Origin: Setaria digitata
Taxonomy: Eukaryota > Nematoda > Chromadorea > Rhabditida > Setariidae
Direction: 5' to 3'
Length of the DNA: 64,000 bases
NCBI GenBank assembly: GCA_003640385.1
Contig: RCAB01000021.1
Location: forward strand, 124,001-188,000
Each line of letters starts with the position of its first letter. Position 1 is the stretch's first letter. Position numbers and translations under genes: made by a program. The notes beneath the pieces are model-generated. The model had not been told where the DNA came from. It saw only the letters and a list, made by a program, of their open reading frames with translations, and did no database searches. Below, in pieces: positions 24,677-35,720 of this stretch.

Positions 24677-27582
24677 AAAGCAGAAAATAATTTTAGTCTG
24701 AGAGCAAGATGTGAATTGAGTGAGGGAACAAATTGCCAAAATGATTCAAATCGAAGAGAATATTATTAATCAAGGAAAGTGAAAAAAAAGGACAAATTTG
24801 TTTGAACATGAAACGGACCATGGAGTAACTCAGACATTTTGTAACCTTTCTTCTCTCCCTTCCCCTTGATTATCTATTCTTTTCTCCAGAAAAAAAAATG
24901 GAAAATAGAAAAACAAATGAAATATGAAATTTCATGAGAGACAAAAGAAAGACTGACGTAAAAAAGTACAACAAAACAGCATGACTATGACGTAGTTTTT
25001 CTAGTTTTTTTTTCCTTCTTTTTGGATTTCTTCAGGAGACTGTCAGACTGAACTGTCGGCAACCTCCTATTAAACCTATTCTCGACATTCACACACGGCA
25101 GAAATAAATCTCGGAACAAATACAAGCAATGTAGCAGAGAATCAAAAAGTCTTTTTCGTAGAGTAATCTTAGAAAGTATTATTATAAAGTTTTCATTTTC
25201 CCTAAGTTCCTTTTCAGTACAAATCATGTTGAAAGCTTTTTTCTTTGGAGTCATTGCCATTGCAAGTTTGCAATAAATTGATTGAATCTGGTTCTTCAAA
25301 TACTGAAAATACTTAAGCTTCTAACTTCTTCAGCATATGGCTAAGATGATCAGGAAAGCAACCATGAAGTGAAATAGAATATAGTCTTTACCGATTTATT
25401 CTTCTTTACGAAATTTGGTTCCAGAATAGTTTGAAATTTTTGCCGATCATCTCTGGTTAACGATTGTTAAGTTCTTCAAGTAGTCGAAAGCGAATATGGT
25501 TGAAATAATCTGCCGAGGGGCTAGTAAAAAAGCAAAATATTCCTGGTACCATATCGTTACGAATTAATGAACAGATGAAAAGTTGAGCAAATGAAAAGTA
25601 ATCATTTCTCGCCATTTTTGCCACATATGTTATTGTCAAGATAACGATGGTGGCACCTAGAGAGACAATAAATTTCCCGTCAGGTAAGTGCTCGTTGTCC
25701 CCCGTAGTTCTGCAAAAAAGGCCATTTTCCGGGTTTCAGTTAACACACAAAATTTAATCCCCAAGAAACAAATTACTGGTGGCTGGAGCGAAATTAATGT
25801 CGGCAAACTGTAATAGACTGGTTTCATAAGGAATCCATAAATTAATCAAGGAGTTGGCGAAATCTAATCAAATGATTAAAACATGTAACTGTCGATTAAT
25901 TAAACAAAGTTGAAGTCAAAGAAAGCTTTGAGGTAATTCGAATAGTGGCAGTTTCAACTCCAAGAAAACCATCTAAATACTGAAAATTGCTTTTTCAAAA
26001 ATTCATTTAAGGTAAAGTTACTGTTATCGATGTTTTTCCGTTTCAAGTGTAATCGATTCATTCGCAACAGCTAATTGCACAAATCGTTCTCGAGTTCAAT
26101 GACTGATGAGAAAGGGTAAAATGAAGGCCTACAATTTGCATTGAACTACCACTTTTACGATCGAAATGTGATCAATTATAAACTGTTGATTAGAAAATTA
26201 AGAGAAAAAAGTTATTCGCAACATCTGTTCTTCAGAAGTCTCAAACCAAAGAACGATGGGTTATTGAGAATCCTTTTTTAATTCACTTCGCGAATTCCTA
26301 AAGGATCCAGTACCTGTCTAATCATTACACTGAAACCAAACTGAGAAATTAGCACATAGCACAGTTTCCTGCTTGTAGTTCTTTTCAAAAACTTACTAAT
26401 CTAAGGAAGGAAGTTATATTCGCTTATCCTCATGTTGTTGTACATGAGATTGCACCAAGCATCTAGACCGGAAACCGCGTTATTCTGAAGATTTAGTATT
26501 CCCACACTTTCTCCTTGGAAGACTTTCAGAAAAAGGAAAAAAAAAACGAAAAAAGTTGCACCACCAAAAGAATGATTCTCTCATTCCTTCTCGTTTCCGC
26601 AGTTCCACCGTATTTCTTTTTCCGTGCATCTTTTTTGCAAGCATATTGTTTACAGATTTTATGCAGATGAACCTTTCTGCTAGTAATATGCAAATGCTGA
26701 AGGGCTAGACTGTTGCCGGATGTTGATTGATAGTAGCCAGATGTAGTGGAACACTGCTTGCTTCTTCGTCCTACATCATCTGCAACAAACAGCTGCATGT
26801 CATTTGGCAGGCACGGAACTAGTGGCCTAGAATTCAGACTGGAATTCCTCCTTGTTAGCACCTTTTTCTTTCATCAGCCTGAGATTCCTGCTACAAGAAG
26901 GAGAGAAAAAGAAAGCAAGACGAGACGATGAAATCAGCCATGATCAAACATTTGTCGATTCAATAATATGCTGCATCCTAAGGAATCTGTCTGATCATAT
27001 AAGTATTGTCGTTCAAATTAAATACCTGTACCCCCTTATTTTAAATTCATCCCGAGTTTAATTAATGGGTTTATTCTTCACCAACTAATGATTTCTTTAT
27101 TAATTAATACATATCAGCAAACCTCACTAATCATCACTTTGAGTTATTTCCTATCTGATAACATTCTCTCCTTTCCCTCTTCAATTTGTTAATAACAGTG
27201 TCGTGAATCTGCTTCTTCTCAATCTTCTAAAACGTGAAGTATGCTTTTTTGAACTGAGTGTAAAAACCACAAAAAATAGATCCCTCGCCAGAAATTTTGC
27301 CGCGACTAAAAAACTAAATTCAACTTGGTTTAGGTGGAACTAATAAGCAGAGCAAATGCGTTAATAGGTGGAGATTTAGCATTCTCAAGGTGCAGACTAT
27401 ATGTTGCTGGTGATGGGACGATGTATTATGCAAATTAATGACTTCTATGTCAGTTATCGCAAAATAATACTAATTGTGGATGATAGCAAAGGAGACCTTT
27501 AACCATCCAAGTGATGCTACTTTTTTCTCCCCGTCTTATTCATCAGTTCCTTCTGAGAGGAATACTATATCTGCAAAGAAGT

Positions 27583-27651
27583 GTAGTAGTGCGGGGCGCG
27601 AGAGTACCGAAGTTCGAGAGTGCGGGATTTCCCGTGAGGGGGTGCTACTAC
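27583..27651 (+). other. GC-rich potentially structured patch
   Basis: In an AT-rich setting this 69-base stretch is GC-rich. Its ends are complementary (GTAGTAG at 27583-27589 with CTACTAC at 27645-27651), and inside is CGGG-ATTT-CCCG (27623-27634). The length and 7-bp closing stem recall a tRNA, but there is no T-arm or GTTCRA loop in the right place, so it is not called as one. Confidence 0.25.
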
Positions 27652-30537
27652 TGGGGAAAACCAGAACGACGAAGGATTGCAAATGGTAATAATATATTGC
27701 AGTAATGACCCATTAAATGTTTTGTAGCGCACTTCTCCGTACCGAAAATGGCCTTCTCGCCACACCGTCTCATTTTGCCGATGTCCAAAACGAATTCCAT
27801 ACAATTATTTTCCTTCGCTTTAAAAATCGTTTCAATAAAAATGAGAGTGAGACTGAGAAAGCATATGTATTATTTAAGAAAGGTGTAATTTTATCAGTAG
27901 CGGAAGTATGTTAGTTTCTAGATCCTGCTTGATCCAGATCGAGACTTAGTTCGCTTTAATCCTGACGAAGTTCTCCGATTTCGAACCTAAACAGTTTGAA
28001 TTAATCAAGTGGTCGTTGTAAATACAAGCTGCTGCCTTTCAGTGACGCGCATCCATAAATTTTTCCACCTCCGGAGACTTTGGAAACAAGTGAAATGATG
28101 AATTTAGTCCTTTTCTTCTTTACTGAGTTTTCTCTCTCCCATTATTTGGCTAAATTTTTTTCTTAACAGGTAATCGACCAACCGTTCCTCCTTTGGAAAA
28201 TAATTCATTGATTTCAGTTATACTCGCTTTTGTTTAATCCAGAAGACGTAATACATGACTAATTCATCCCAATCGGATTTTTTTAAGATTAGACCTTAAC
28301 AGCACCACGTAAGTTATATGAATCTATTTCATAACATGAAAAATAGTAACAATCCTTACGTACTGCAAAATTTTGCCTGGAAAGTAGAACTGCTGTTTAC
28401 ATTTTCGAAAGTCATTTTCTATGATATTCTCAACTCAGCCCTTCAGCTGAAACGGTTCTACATGTCCGCTTCTGATCGTCCATCTATTGTTACCTGGTTT
28501 TTCAACTTTCCATTCACATTATCCACATATATTACCTTTTCGTTACCTTGTTGCACTGCTGAGTATATGAAATGGAAGACTGAATGAATAAAAGTTAATA
28601 GAGCTACCGCTGAAAATAAGAAATAGAACGATAAAATTTAAGGTTCAAAAATTCCTACCAGACTTTAATTTAAAAGTTGTTTTATGATTTAATTGTTGCA
28701 AAATGAAAATGAATAATAACATGGCAGAAATTGTAAACACTATTAGTATACATTATTTCATTTTAAATATAACTGTTGAGCTTCAAACGATAATTAAAGC
28801 ATATAAATAGCTATTGACAACCTGAATGATTACAAAAAATCTTAAATTTAGGAAGTAAATTACCTTTCCTATTCAAATGTACATATGCGATAAACGGATA
28901 TCAAAGAGTGAAGCTGTTATATTAACCCTCAAAAATAGACTTAAAGTAGACAGTATTTAATGAATCAAAATTTTGCACTTTCAAGAAAAAATTGGAGAGA
29001 TGGCAACAGCTTATGTTAAGCATTATTTCCTCGAAACAAATTATTACAGAATCAATCATTGATAATTTTAATGATGTGCTTTTGTAACGAGTTTTCTCTC
29101 GTTCATTTATTAAATTTTTTTCATATTTTCTTCAAATTATTATGAGAAGGTAAAAAAAGGACTCAATTGTTAATGGGTTATCGTCAAATTAATCGCAATT
29201 TCAAATGCTCACTTTAAATTCAGTGATACAATCAGAGAAATTCTAACAATTTTCTTTTCGATATTTAGTCGTGCTATTTTTCCTTTCTTTTTCCCTTCGT
29301 ATTTTCCTCAAAAGTTCAAATTTTCATCTGCTACAAAAGATATAAAATTTAGTTCAGAAGTGTTTGCTGTAGGACTCAAAAATATTCTTTCTCCTTGCCT
29401 TGCAAAAATGCATTGCAATGGAAAACGATTAAGAGATGAAAAACGGTTTCTTCTCAGCTATTGCTCGCATTTTATGACATTTCGTTCGGTCGTCTGTATT
29501 TTTTTCTTTCTTTTAAAATGAATGAGAGGAAAATGTTTTATTTTTTTCAGTCTTCAAAAGTTTTCCAAAAAAAGACAGATAAGTTATGTCACTGAAAAGA
29601 CATAAAGTTGTACAGATAATTAGACAATAAAGGGAATGCTTTACACTACTTCATTTAGTACGAAAACTGTTTCCTTGCCACTTCGATTTCGGAAAATCTT
29701 TTCTGTGGCTGTCATAATGAAGTTTATCTCCTGTTCTTCGTCATTTTTAGTAATTTACCTCTGTAATTTTTACCTTTTAACATCTGGCCTTATCCATTTT
29801 CATAACTTCTTTAAACAGACTAAGTCGTTATTCCTTATCATTGTTGTTTTTTCCAATATTTGAAAATAAAACTAATATACTTTCTAGATATTTTGAAAAA
29901 AAAAAATGCAAAACTGTACGTTAAACAAGTCTGAAAACAAATAATGAAATCAGACGAGATCTTTTCATCTTAAATAATTTAATCCTTTCAACCAAAAAAA
30001 AAAAAAAAAAGATAGATAAAAATAAGTTTCAAAAGTTCAAAAATAATTCTTCGGTCTAAAAGTGCAGGATAAGCAAAGTGCAATTTCAGAAAAAAAAGGA
30101 ATTATTTTAGTCGGTCAGTCAATTAATCGCTAAATTCTTGGAATAGAAGAAAACTTTACTGATACAGACACTATTTTCTGTTATCAGTCTTCATTTTATC
30201 ATGCAAGGAAATATAAAAATTCTGTTTGGAAAAAAAGCTTAATGGAGAATGATAATGAACACATTACAAAAATCACAATTTGTAATCGTGCGAGAAAAAA
30301 ATATGAAATTTAACAGGTAAAAGATTATGTATTATTAAACACTGAATAAAAGGTTAGTCTACCCATAAAAGTTTATTTCTTGCAAACGTAATTAAAAGTC
30401 CTACAGAATTTTACTTTTACAACTAAATTGATGCGTTACTCACTTCAGGAATACATGTACTGATAATAAGCACCGCGAACTAATATTTATTAGAGTACCT
30501 TATATTGTAGATAATTATCTGGTATATTATATTACGT

Positions 30538-31267
30538 TTACTTCAGTTGTTTCCGCTTTGCGATAATATCAAAGATGGCTTTTAAGGCTCGATTAACAAG
30601 AATAACTGATAAACCATCAAGTAACCGTTTCCATTCTGTCAAGTTGTCATTCCAGTCACTGAGGTTCTGCGGTACATCACCAGAGGCTTTGGAAGATTTA
30701 GCGTGCATCACTAGATGTCTGAATAGACTGCTTGGTGGATAATGTATAGAATCAACTAGGTGCATCACTAGATTAAGCGCTTATCACAAATTATGTCTTC
30801 AAGATGGTGCTGCACCCATTAATACTAACAATTAATTAGCAAACGTTGTGTCACCTATAAATGTGAATTGTGAATCGTTATCAGTTTAACTTATTCCTAG
30901 TGAGATCGAGTGAGATAAGAGATTTAAGACCACAATATATTATTAACAAATATGCGTAGTTTAGAGTGATATTACGGAATGCATTTGAAAGTAATTTTAA
31001 AATAAGCATCAATAGATTAAGTCAAGAACTAACTTGACAAGATCAATACAGAAACGTAGAAAGAATGAAAAATGAAAGGTACCAGTTTTCAACTTCAATA
31101 TGCGTTGCTGACAGCAAAACAAAGTATCACGTTGGATGATCGTCAAAGGAATGATGGAATTATTAGTAGAAAATAGCAAATAATTTTCCAACACTTCTCG
31201 TTCAAGAAAAATTGACACATTTAAAGACATAAAGAAAAAGAAGAAGTTGTAATTCTCAGTGTACCTG
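30538..31267 (-). CDS. Small unknown protein, probable two-exon gene
   Basis: A likely real but unrecognised gene. A right-hand frame opens with ATG at 31230 and runs to about 31084 (MSLNVSIFLEREVLENYL...QQRILKLKT), where ACTG|GTACC is a possible donor. Acceptor TTAATCTAG near 30769 restores the same frame. The second exon, from about 30768 to the stop at 30538, reads as a helical protein (SDWNDNLTEWKRLLDGLS, then a Leu/Ile-rich helix and KRKQLK). The joined model is about 125 residues with no signal peptide or known motif. An ATTTCAG acceptor at 31265-31271 lies 34 bases before the ATG; the frame is also open back to it, so an earlier exon is possible. The coding look of the second exon is the best evidence; the exact ends are uncertain. 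Confidence 0.4.
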
Positions 31268-31487
31268 AAATGTTAGCTTTTACTGGACAACCATTCAAAC
31301 CAGTTATTTTCATCTCTCAAGTGTGCGCTGCCAATCTTGATGTCCGATTCATATATCTTATATATGCTTTTGAGACCGGATCGAACTGTCTCGTTTCAAT
31401 CGGTTAATAAAAAGAAGTTAAATTACTGTGGAGAAGTTGTTACCTAGAAATAGCAGCTACAAAGTATAATTAGCAATGAAATTTTCA

Positions 31488-31615
31488 TTGTGACAGCAGT
31501 AATAATAACACTAATAACAAGTTATGTAATGAATAAGACTGACAGTGTTGACAATAGTAACAATAAGTGACTGTGATAACAGTGATAACAACAATAACCG
31601 TGACAGTAGTACTAC
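31488..31615. repeat. Imperfect trinucleotide-rich low-complexity stretch
   Basis: A degenerate tract built from AATAACA, AGTGATAAC and ACAGTAGTA-like units on the plus strand. It looks like an old decayed microsatellite. Confidence 0.5.
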
Positions 31616-32692
31616 AACCTTCACTCAAGGAAAGCAATTTTATAAAGGTCGTAAAAAGTTGGATGTATGAATCTGATGATTAAGGCTGAAACATACGTGA
31701 AGTGAGAGGAGTCGCCTGACTCTATCTGAACGAAAGCGCAAGTCGGACGGTGTGTTAGATACGCAAGTTACGTGATGTACGATAATTTTTAGTGTATTTT
31801 GGCAATAACAGACAATTAATTCAGGTGTTCCACTGGAAGGTGAGTAAAATGAGGATTAGACGGTTACTGCGGTCCTTCTTTGGGCCATTTCAAATCAACA
31901 AGGCCAGTCAACAAAGTTAGGAAGAAACGTCGAAATAGTAAAGGGCGGAGAGAAAAGTTGGAAGAACTGTGGTGGAATAAAATTCGTTTTAGTTGGCGGC
32001 AATAATGAAAGGGAAAAGAGAGGGGAAATGAGCTCGATTTGTTGCAATTCTTTTAACTTAAATCCGTTGGAAGAAAAACATATTTTTAGAAAAAAATTTG
32101 ACTGAGAAAAGAAGGAAAGGAAATTTCAAAAGTTTTTTTATTTTGTTTCTAAGAAATTCGAGGTGATAAATCTTGAAGAAAACTGAGAAAAGGAAGGAGA
32201 AAAAGGGACTGCACCTATTTCAATGCGATACACAGAAGTGCTCAATTCAACTGTAAGCATTAACAGCCAGAGAAAAAGTTATTTGGCATGTTTGCAGGGC
32301 ATCGAAATTTGTTTCCTTTCAACTGCTTGACATAAATTTTAATCCGAAAAATGTCTACATCCGCCAGTTCCTGTCAGCGATATCACTTCAGGGAGGAGAA
32401 AATTCTTATTCCAACCACCCACCACTATTTCCTTTGTGTCACCACCTCTCTTATTATCATAATCTAGCAGTTCCAGTCACTGCTTAAGACTATACCGATG
32501 CTAGAAGCACTTTTCGTCGCGATGGAGTACATCGGCCAGGCGAGCGGAAAGTGAAGGAAGGTAGTGGTGGCGCTCTTGGCTATTCCGTTAATGTGTTCTA
32601 TTTACGTTTTTACTCGATTCCTTAACTTTCTATTAAATTAAAATTTAAAGCACTTAACCCATATCAGCACTGCGCGAATGATCCCTCAGTGT

Positions 32693-32729
32693 GACGTGAT
32701 TCACGTCGGATGGATCTCTGAATCAGAGA
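32693..32729. repeat. Two adjacent odd palindromes
   Basis: GACGTGA-T-TCACGTC at 32693-32707 and TCTCTGA-A-TCAGAGA at 32715-32729 each have perfect 7-bp arms around one central base, with 7 bases between them. Such sites suit dimeric DNA-binding proteins. No coding gene is recognised next to them. Confidence 0.45.
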
Positions 32730-33234
32730 CGCTGCTGGCCCAAACATCCACTTACATCCCGAAATTACAATTGAAAAAAATTAATTCAATCAACTAGAAT
32801 GACTGGAAAAAAGTGTACGATTGGGACACACAGAGATGTACAGACACAGACAGACACAAAGGCCTATTTGAAGGAATTTTTTATGTGCGAAATTTATTGG
32901 TGCAGCTTGCAGTGATAATTTTTCTGCATTGCTCCCAAGTACAAAGAAGCTAAAGAACGATCAATACGATTGGTCTATAGGTGGAAGAAGGCTCATTATA
33001 TGATTCAGAATCAGGCATTTCATCTTATCAAGCAAGAATCCATCCTTCTCTCCCGTTTTTCCCGAGAACAGATTTGATAGCAACTTTCGTATTGATCTAA
33101 TAAAAAAGGAAGATCCGAATTATCTATATTCTGTCTTTGAAATCTGAAAAAAAAGATTGGAAGAGGGTGAAGGAGTAGGAAGGGAAGGTACTGAACAAAT
33201 TTTTGTTGAAATGAAGAAATGAGACCGGTCGAGA

Positions 33235-33624
33235 ATGAGGAAAGAACTGATAACTTGGCATACCTGTGTGTGCATTGTATTTATTCAAATTATACTGGCA
33301 GAATCAAACTCAATGGTGCTACATCGAACATTTCCAAACGATTGCTTCAGTTATTCTACATTACTAAAGCTACAGTATTTTGAACTTAATGTTCATTTAA
33401 CAAATTCATATTTTCGTTCAGCCTATCAGTTGGCCACTTCCAATTAGCTTTTGGATTCTAGTAATATAGAAAATTGAACTAAATTTCTTGAATTTAAATT
33501 TTACAGCTGCAGCAAATGCGATTATTCTGTACAGCAAGCGCTTCAGGCAATCAGATGTCGCTTTCTAGCTGCTTTTACATGTCCATCCGATTACTCTTTG
33601 TTTCTTGCCCTGCACAAGAGCTAA
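33235..33624 (+). CDS. Candidate secreted cysteine-containing peptide, weak
   Basis: Tentative two-exon model 33235-33428 and 33507-33624 with a 78-base intron (CA|GTTGGC donor, TTTTACAG acceptor), giving 103 residues in one frame. The N terminus (MRKELITWHTC, then CIVFIQIILA) looks like a signal peptide, with a plausible cleavage after ILA. The mature part has cysteines in NDCF, HCSKC, IRCRF and FTCPS. No family is recognised. The donor is weak, and other frames across the second segment are also open, so this may be chance. The surrounding region has no other plus-strand gene. Confidence 0.25.
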
Positions 33625-35720
33625 TTGAAGAGGAGAAGGAGGATGAATGCAAGCTGCACACTTGGAGTTATCAGGCCTCAGTCTAAAGCATAATTACATT
33701 GTAGTGATTAAAACAAATACAGTAAATTAGTCTCAAATAGCCTACAGCATCAAGAGCCAAAACACATCAGTTGCCATGATGAGATGAGAAGACGACAAAG
33801 CACTTGTCGCACTGCGACCATCAGTTGTGTGGAATAATTAGATAACTCAGTGGGAAATCTAAAAAACAAAAGAAGGATGATGAGAGTAAGCAAGCGTTAA
33901 TCAGAGAATGCTGCTGAGGGAATCGGACGAAGAAAGGAAGGTACTGGGAGGCAGAAAATGGTTCATGAAATGACAGACATAAATCAGTGGACCGTTCTGG
34001 CAGGAACAGCCGAAAAGATCCGAAAAATTTCGTTTCGGTGTTCTATTAAACGAAGCGACAACATTTAGAAATATGCTTTGTTTCACGAACGATAGGGACG
34101 GGTGAAGGTAGGGAAGGACGAGAAGAGGGTAGAGTCGGTCAGGTTTGGAGATGGTTTGAGGAATGTTGCAGAAGAGACCAAGACAAAAAGCTCCTCACGA
34201 AAAGGCTTCCAAGAATGGAAAAGAGGTTCACCGCTTCGTATCAACAACGACAGGGGTAATTTTTCAACATTTTCCTTATGAATCCCATGCCTATTCTTCT
34301 CGCCGCTGACATTTTGTCGCAAATTTTTAGCCTCATTAGTTGTAGTTTATGGAACGGCACGAATCGTCTATCTTTCCCGTAAAATCTGATTTGTCCTTCC
34401 TTTAATTATTACCGTCCTGTTTCGGTATATATAAATGCAGTAGTTCCAGTTTTCCGTTGATAGAACTTATGTGATTATTCATTTTAGCGCCACCACCTTT
34501 TAGTAATACATATCACTAAGTTCAGGAACACTTCCATTTCCAGTCACGTTATTCTTCGTTTGTTATGGAAGAAATTCAATAACTGCACAAAATGAATTCC
34601 CAAAGACCAAATCTCCCAGAATCGCTTCTCCAACATTTTAGCGATTGCGATTTCTTGCTTCTTAATTCCTACTATTCCAGAAATAAATGGTTTTGTTCCT
34701 GACATAGCGATTTGAAACGTATGTCCTTCATAGTCAATATTTAATTAGGCATAATACGAGCATCGACAGGCTGGTAAAGAAAAAAAAAACTTTCGAGACT
34801 CTAAAAATGGACCACTCCTGTTTCAAGTGCTAAAGCTGTGCAGATTTGGTGAAGCCAAATCGCGAAAATGAAACTTAGCTGGATTTTATTTTCCTGAAGC
34901 TGGAGTTTCATTCAAATATTTCAGATTCATTCAGAACAATTCGACAGCAAAGTTGAAATTAGCCCACCAGAACTGTTTCACAACTCCAAAAATTAGTCTC
35001 TAGATATATTTTAAGCTATAAGCGAATGAAGTTCGAAAACTTGGCAATACAAAAAGCAACTGTGTACAGCTACGCGTATGTAAGCACCGTTCTGACGCGA
35101 TATAGCCCATTTACCAACCAACTGATAAAGATGACTGTTACTGATAATGTTCGTGAACTGCCGCCCCTCAATTTTTCTGCTTTTCTAGAATTTTCTTTAT
35201 ATTCGCTTTCTTCCTTTCCCTTCACTTCTTCAGATCCCTCAGTGTCTCATCGGCAGGAAGTAATCAGTTATCCTCAACCATCTGTACAATAATATGAACA
35301 ATAATATAATACATCTGATGGGATTATACAAACGATACGATACATTTTCCAACAAATAAAAATTCACAATGATGCATGATTTCTTCTCCTTTTCGATGTA
35401 TCGAGCACTAATACATTTTCGTCTCCCAATTTCATTATTGTCTCAAGTGTCAACCACTTTTCTTTTTTCAAAGGAAGAAACCTAGCACAACTTCACATTA
35501 TGCATGTGAATATTGAAGTGACAGAAACTCAGCAAGCGAATTCAGCTGATCTGTAGGAAAAGGAAGCATTGCTCCTATGCCAGAAATAAACCAGTGACTA
35601 TTCCATATTGTGCTTTACTCCTTGGTGCTTAGAAGACATACGACGCTCAAGCAACTTTGACAGGGATGAAAACTTTATCACCTTTAACAAATAGAAAAAA
35701 CAAATGAGACACAGAATGTA
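33625..35720. other. Gene-poor region downstream of thoc-5
   Basis: 2.1 kb holding only unsupported open frames: 33901-34322 minus and 35026-35292 plus. The thoc-5 3' UTR should occupy its right end; I found no clear AATAAA close to the stop. Confidence 0.45.

Larger units (their letters stand above)
21835..30537. other. Long gene-poor region upstream of tra-1
   Basis: 8.7 kb in which I recognise no gene. It probably contains the tra-1 promoter. Local structures are a hairpin between 14-bp direct repeats at 22259-22319, two TTGACGTCAA palindromes at 24401 and 24667, and a GC-rich patch with 7-bp closing arms at 27583-27651. The minus-strand open frame at 26526-26861 and frames around 27474-27914 have no known motif. 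A/T and A/G runs are common. Confidence 0.45.
31231..33234. other. Gene-poor region with low-complexity and palindromic DNA
   Basis: It includes a 45-codon plus-strand open frame 31270-31407 with AATAAA overlapping its stop, an imperfect AAT/AAC/CAGT-rich stretch at about 31488-31615, and paired odd palindromes at 32693-32729. A weakly coding-looking minus-strand frame lies opposite the 45-codon frame. No gene is confidently recognised. Confidence 0.4.

Noticed and set aside
24985..25299. 104-codon minus-strand open frame ending in a Lys-rich tail
   Set aside because: The Lys-rich end comes from a T/C-rich tract; no homologue recognised and no clear splice sites.
26526..26861. 111-codon minus-strand open frame
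   Set aside because: Composition is not implausible, but there is no motif, no convincing splice partner and a Phe-rich end from a T run.
27474..27914. Several open frames on both strands
   Set aside because: Caused by a local GC-rich patch with fewer stops; no recognisable protein in any frame.
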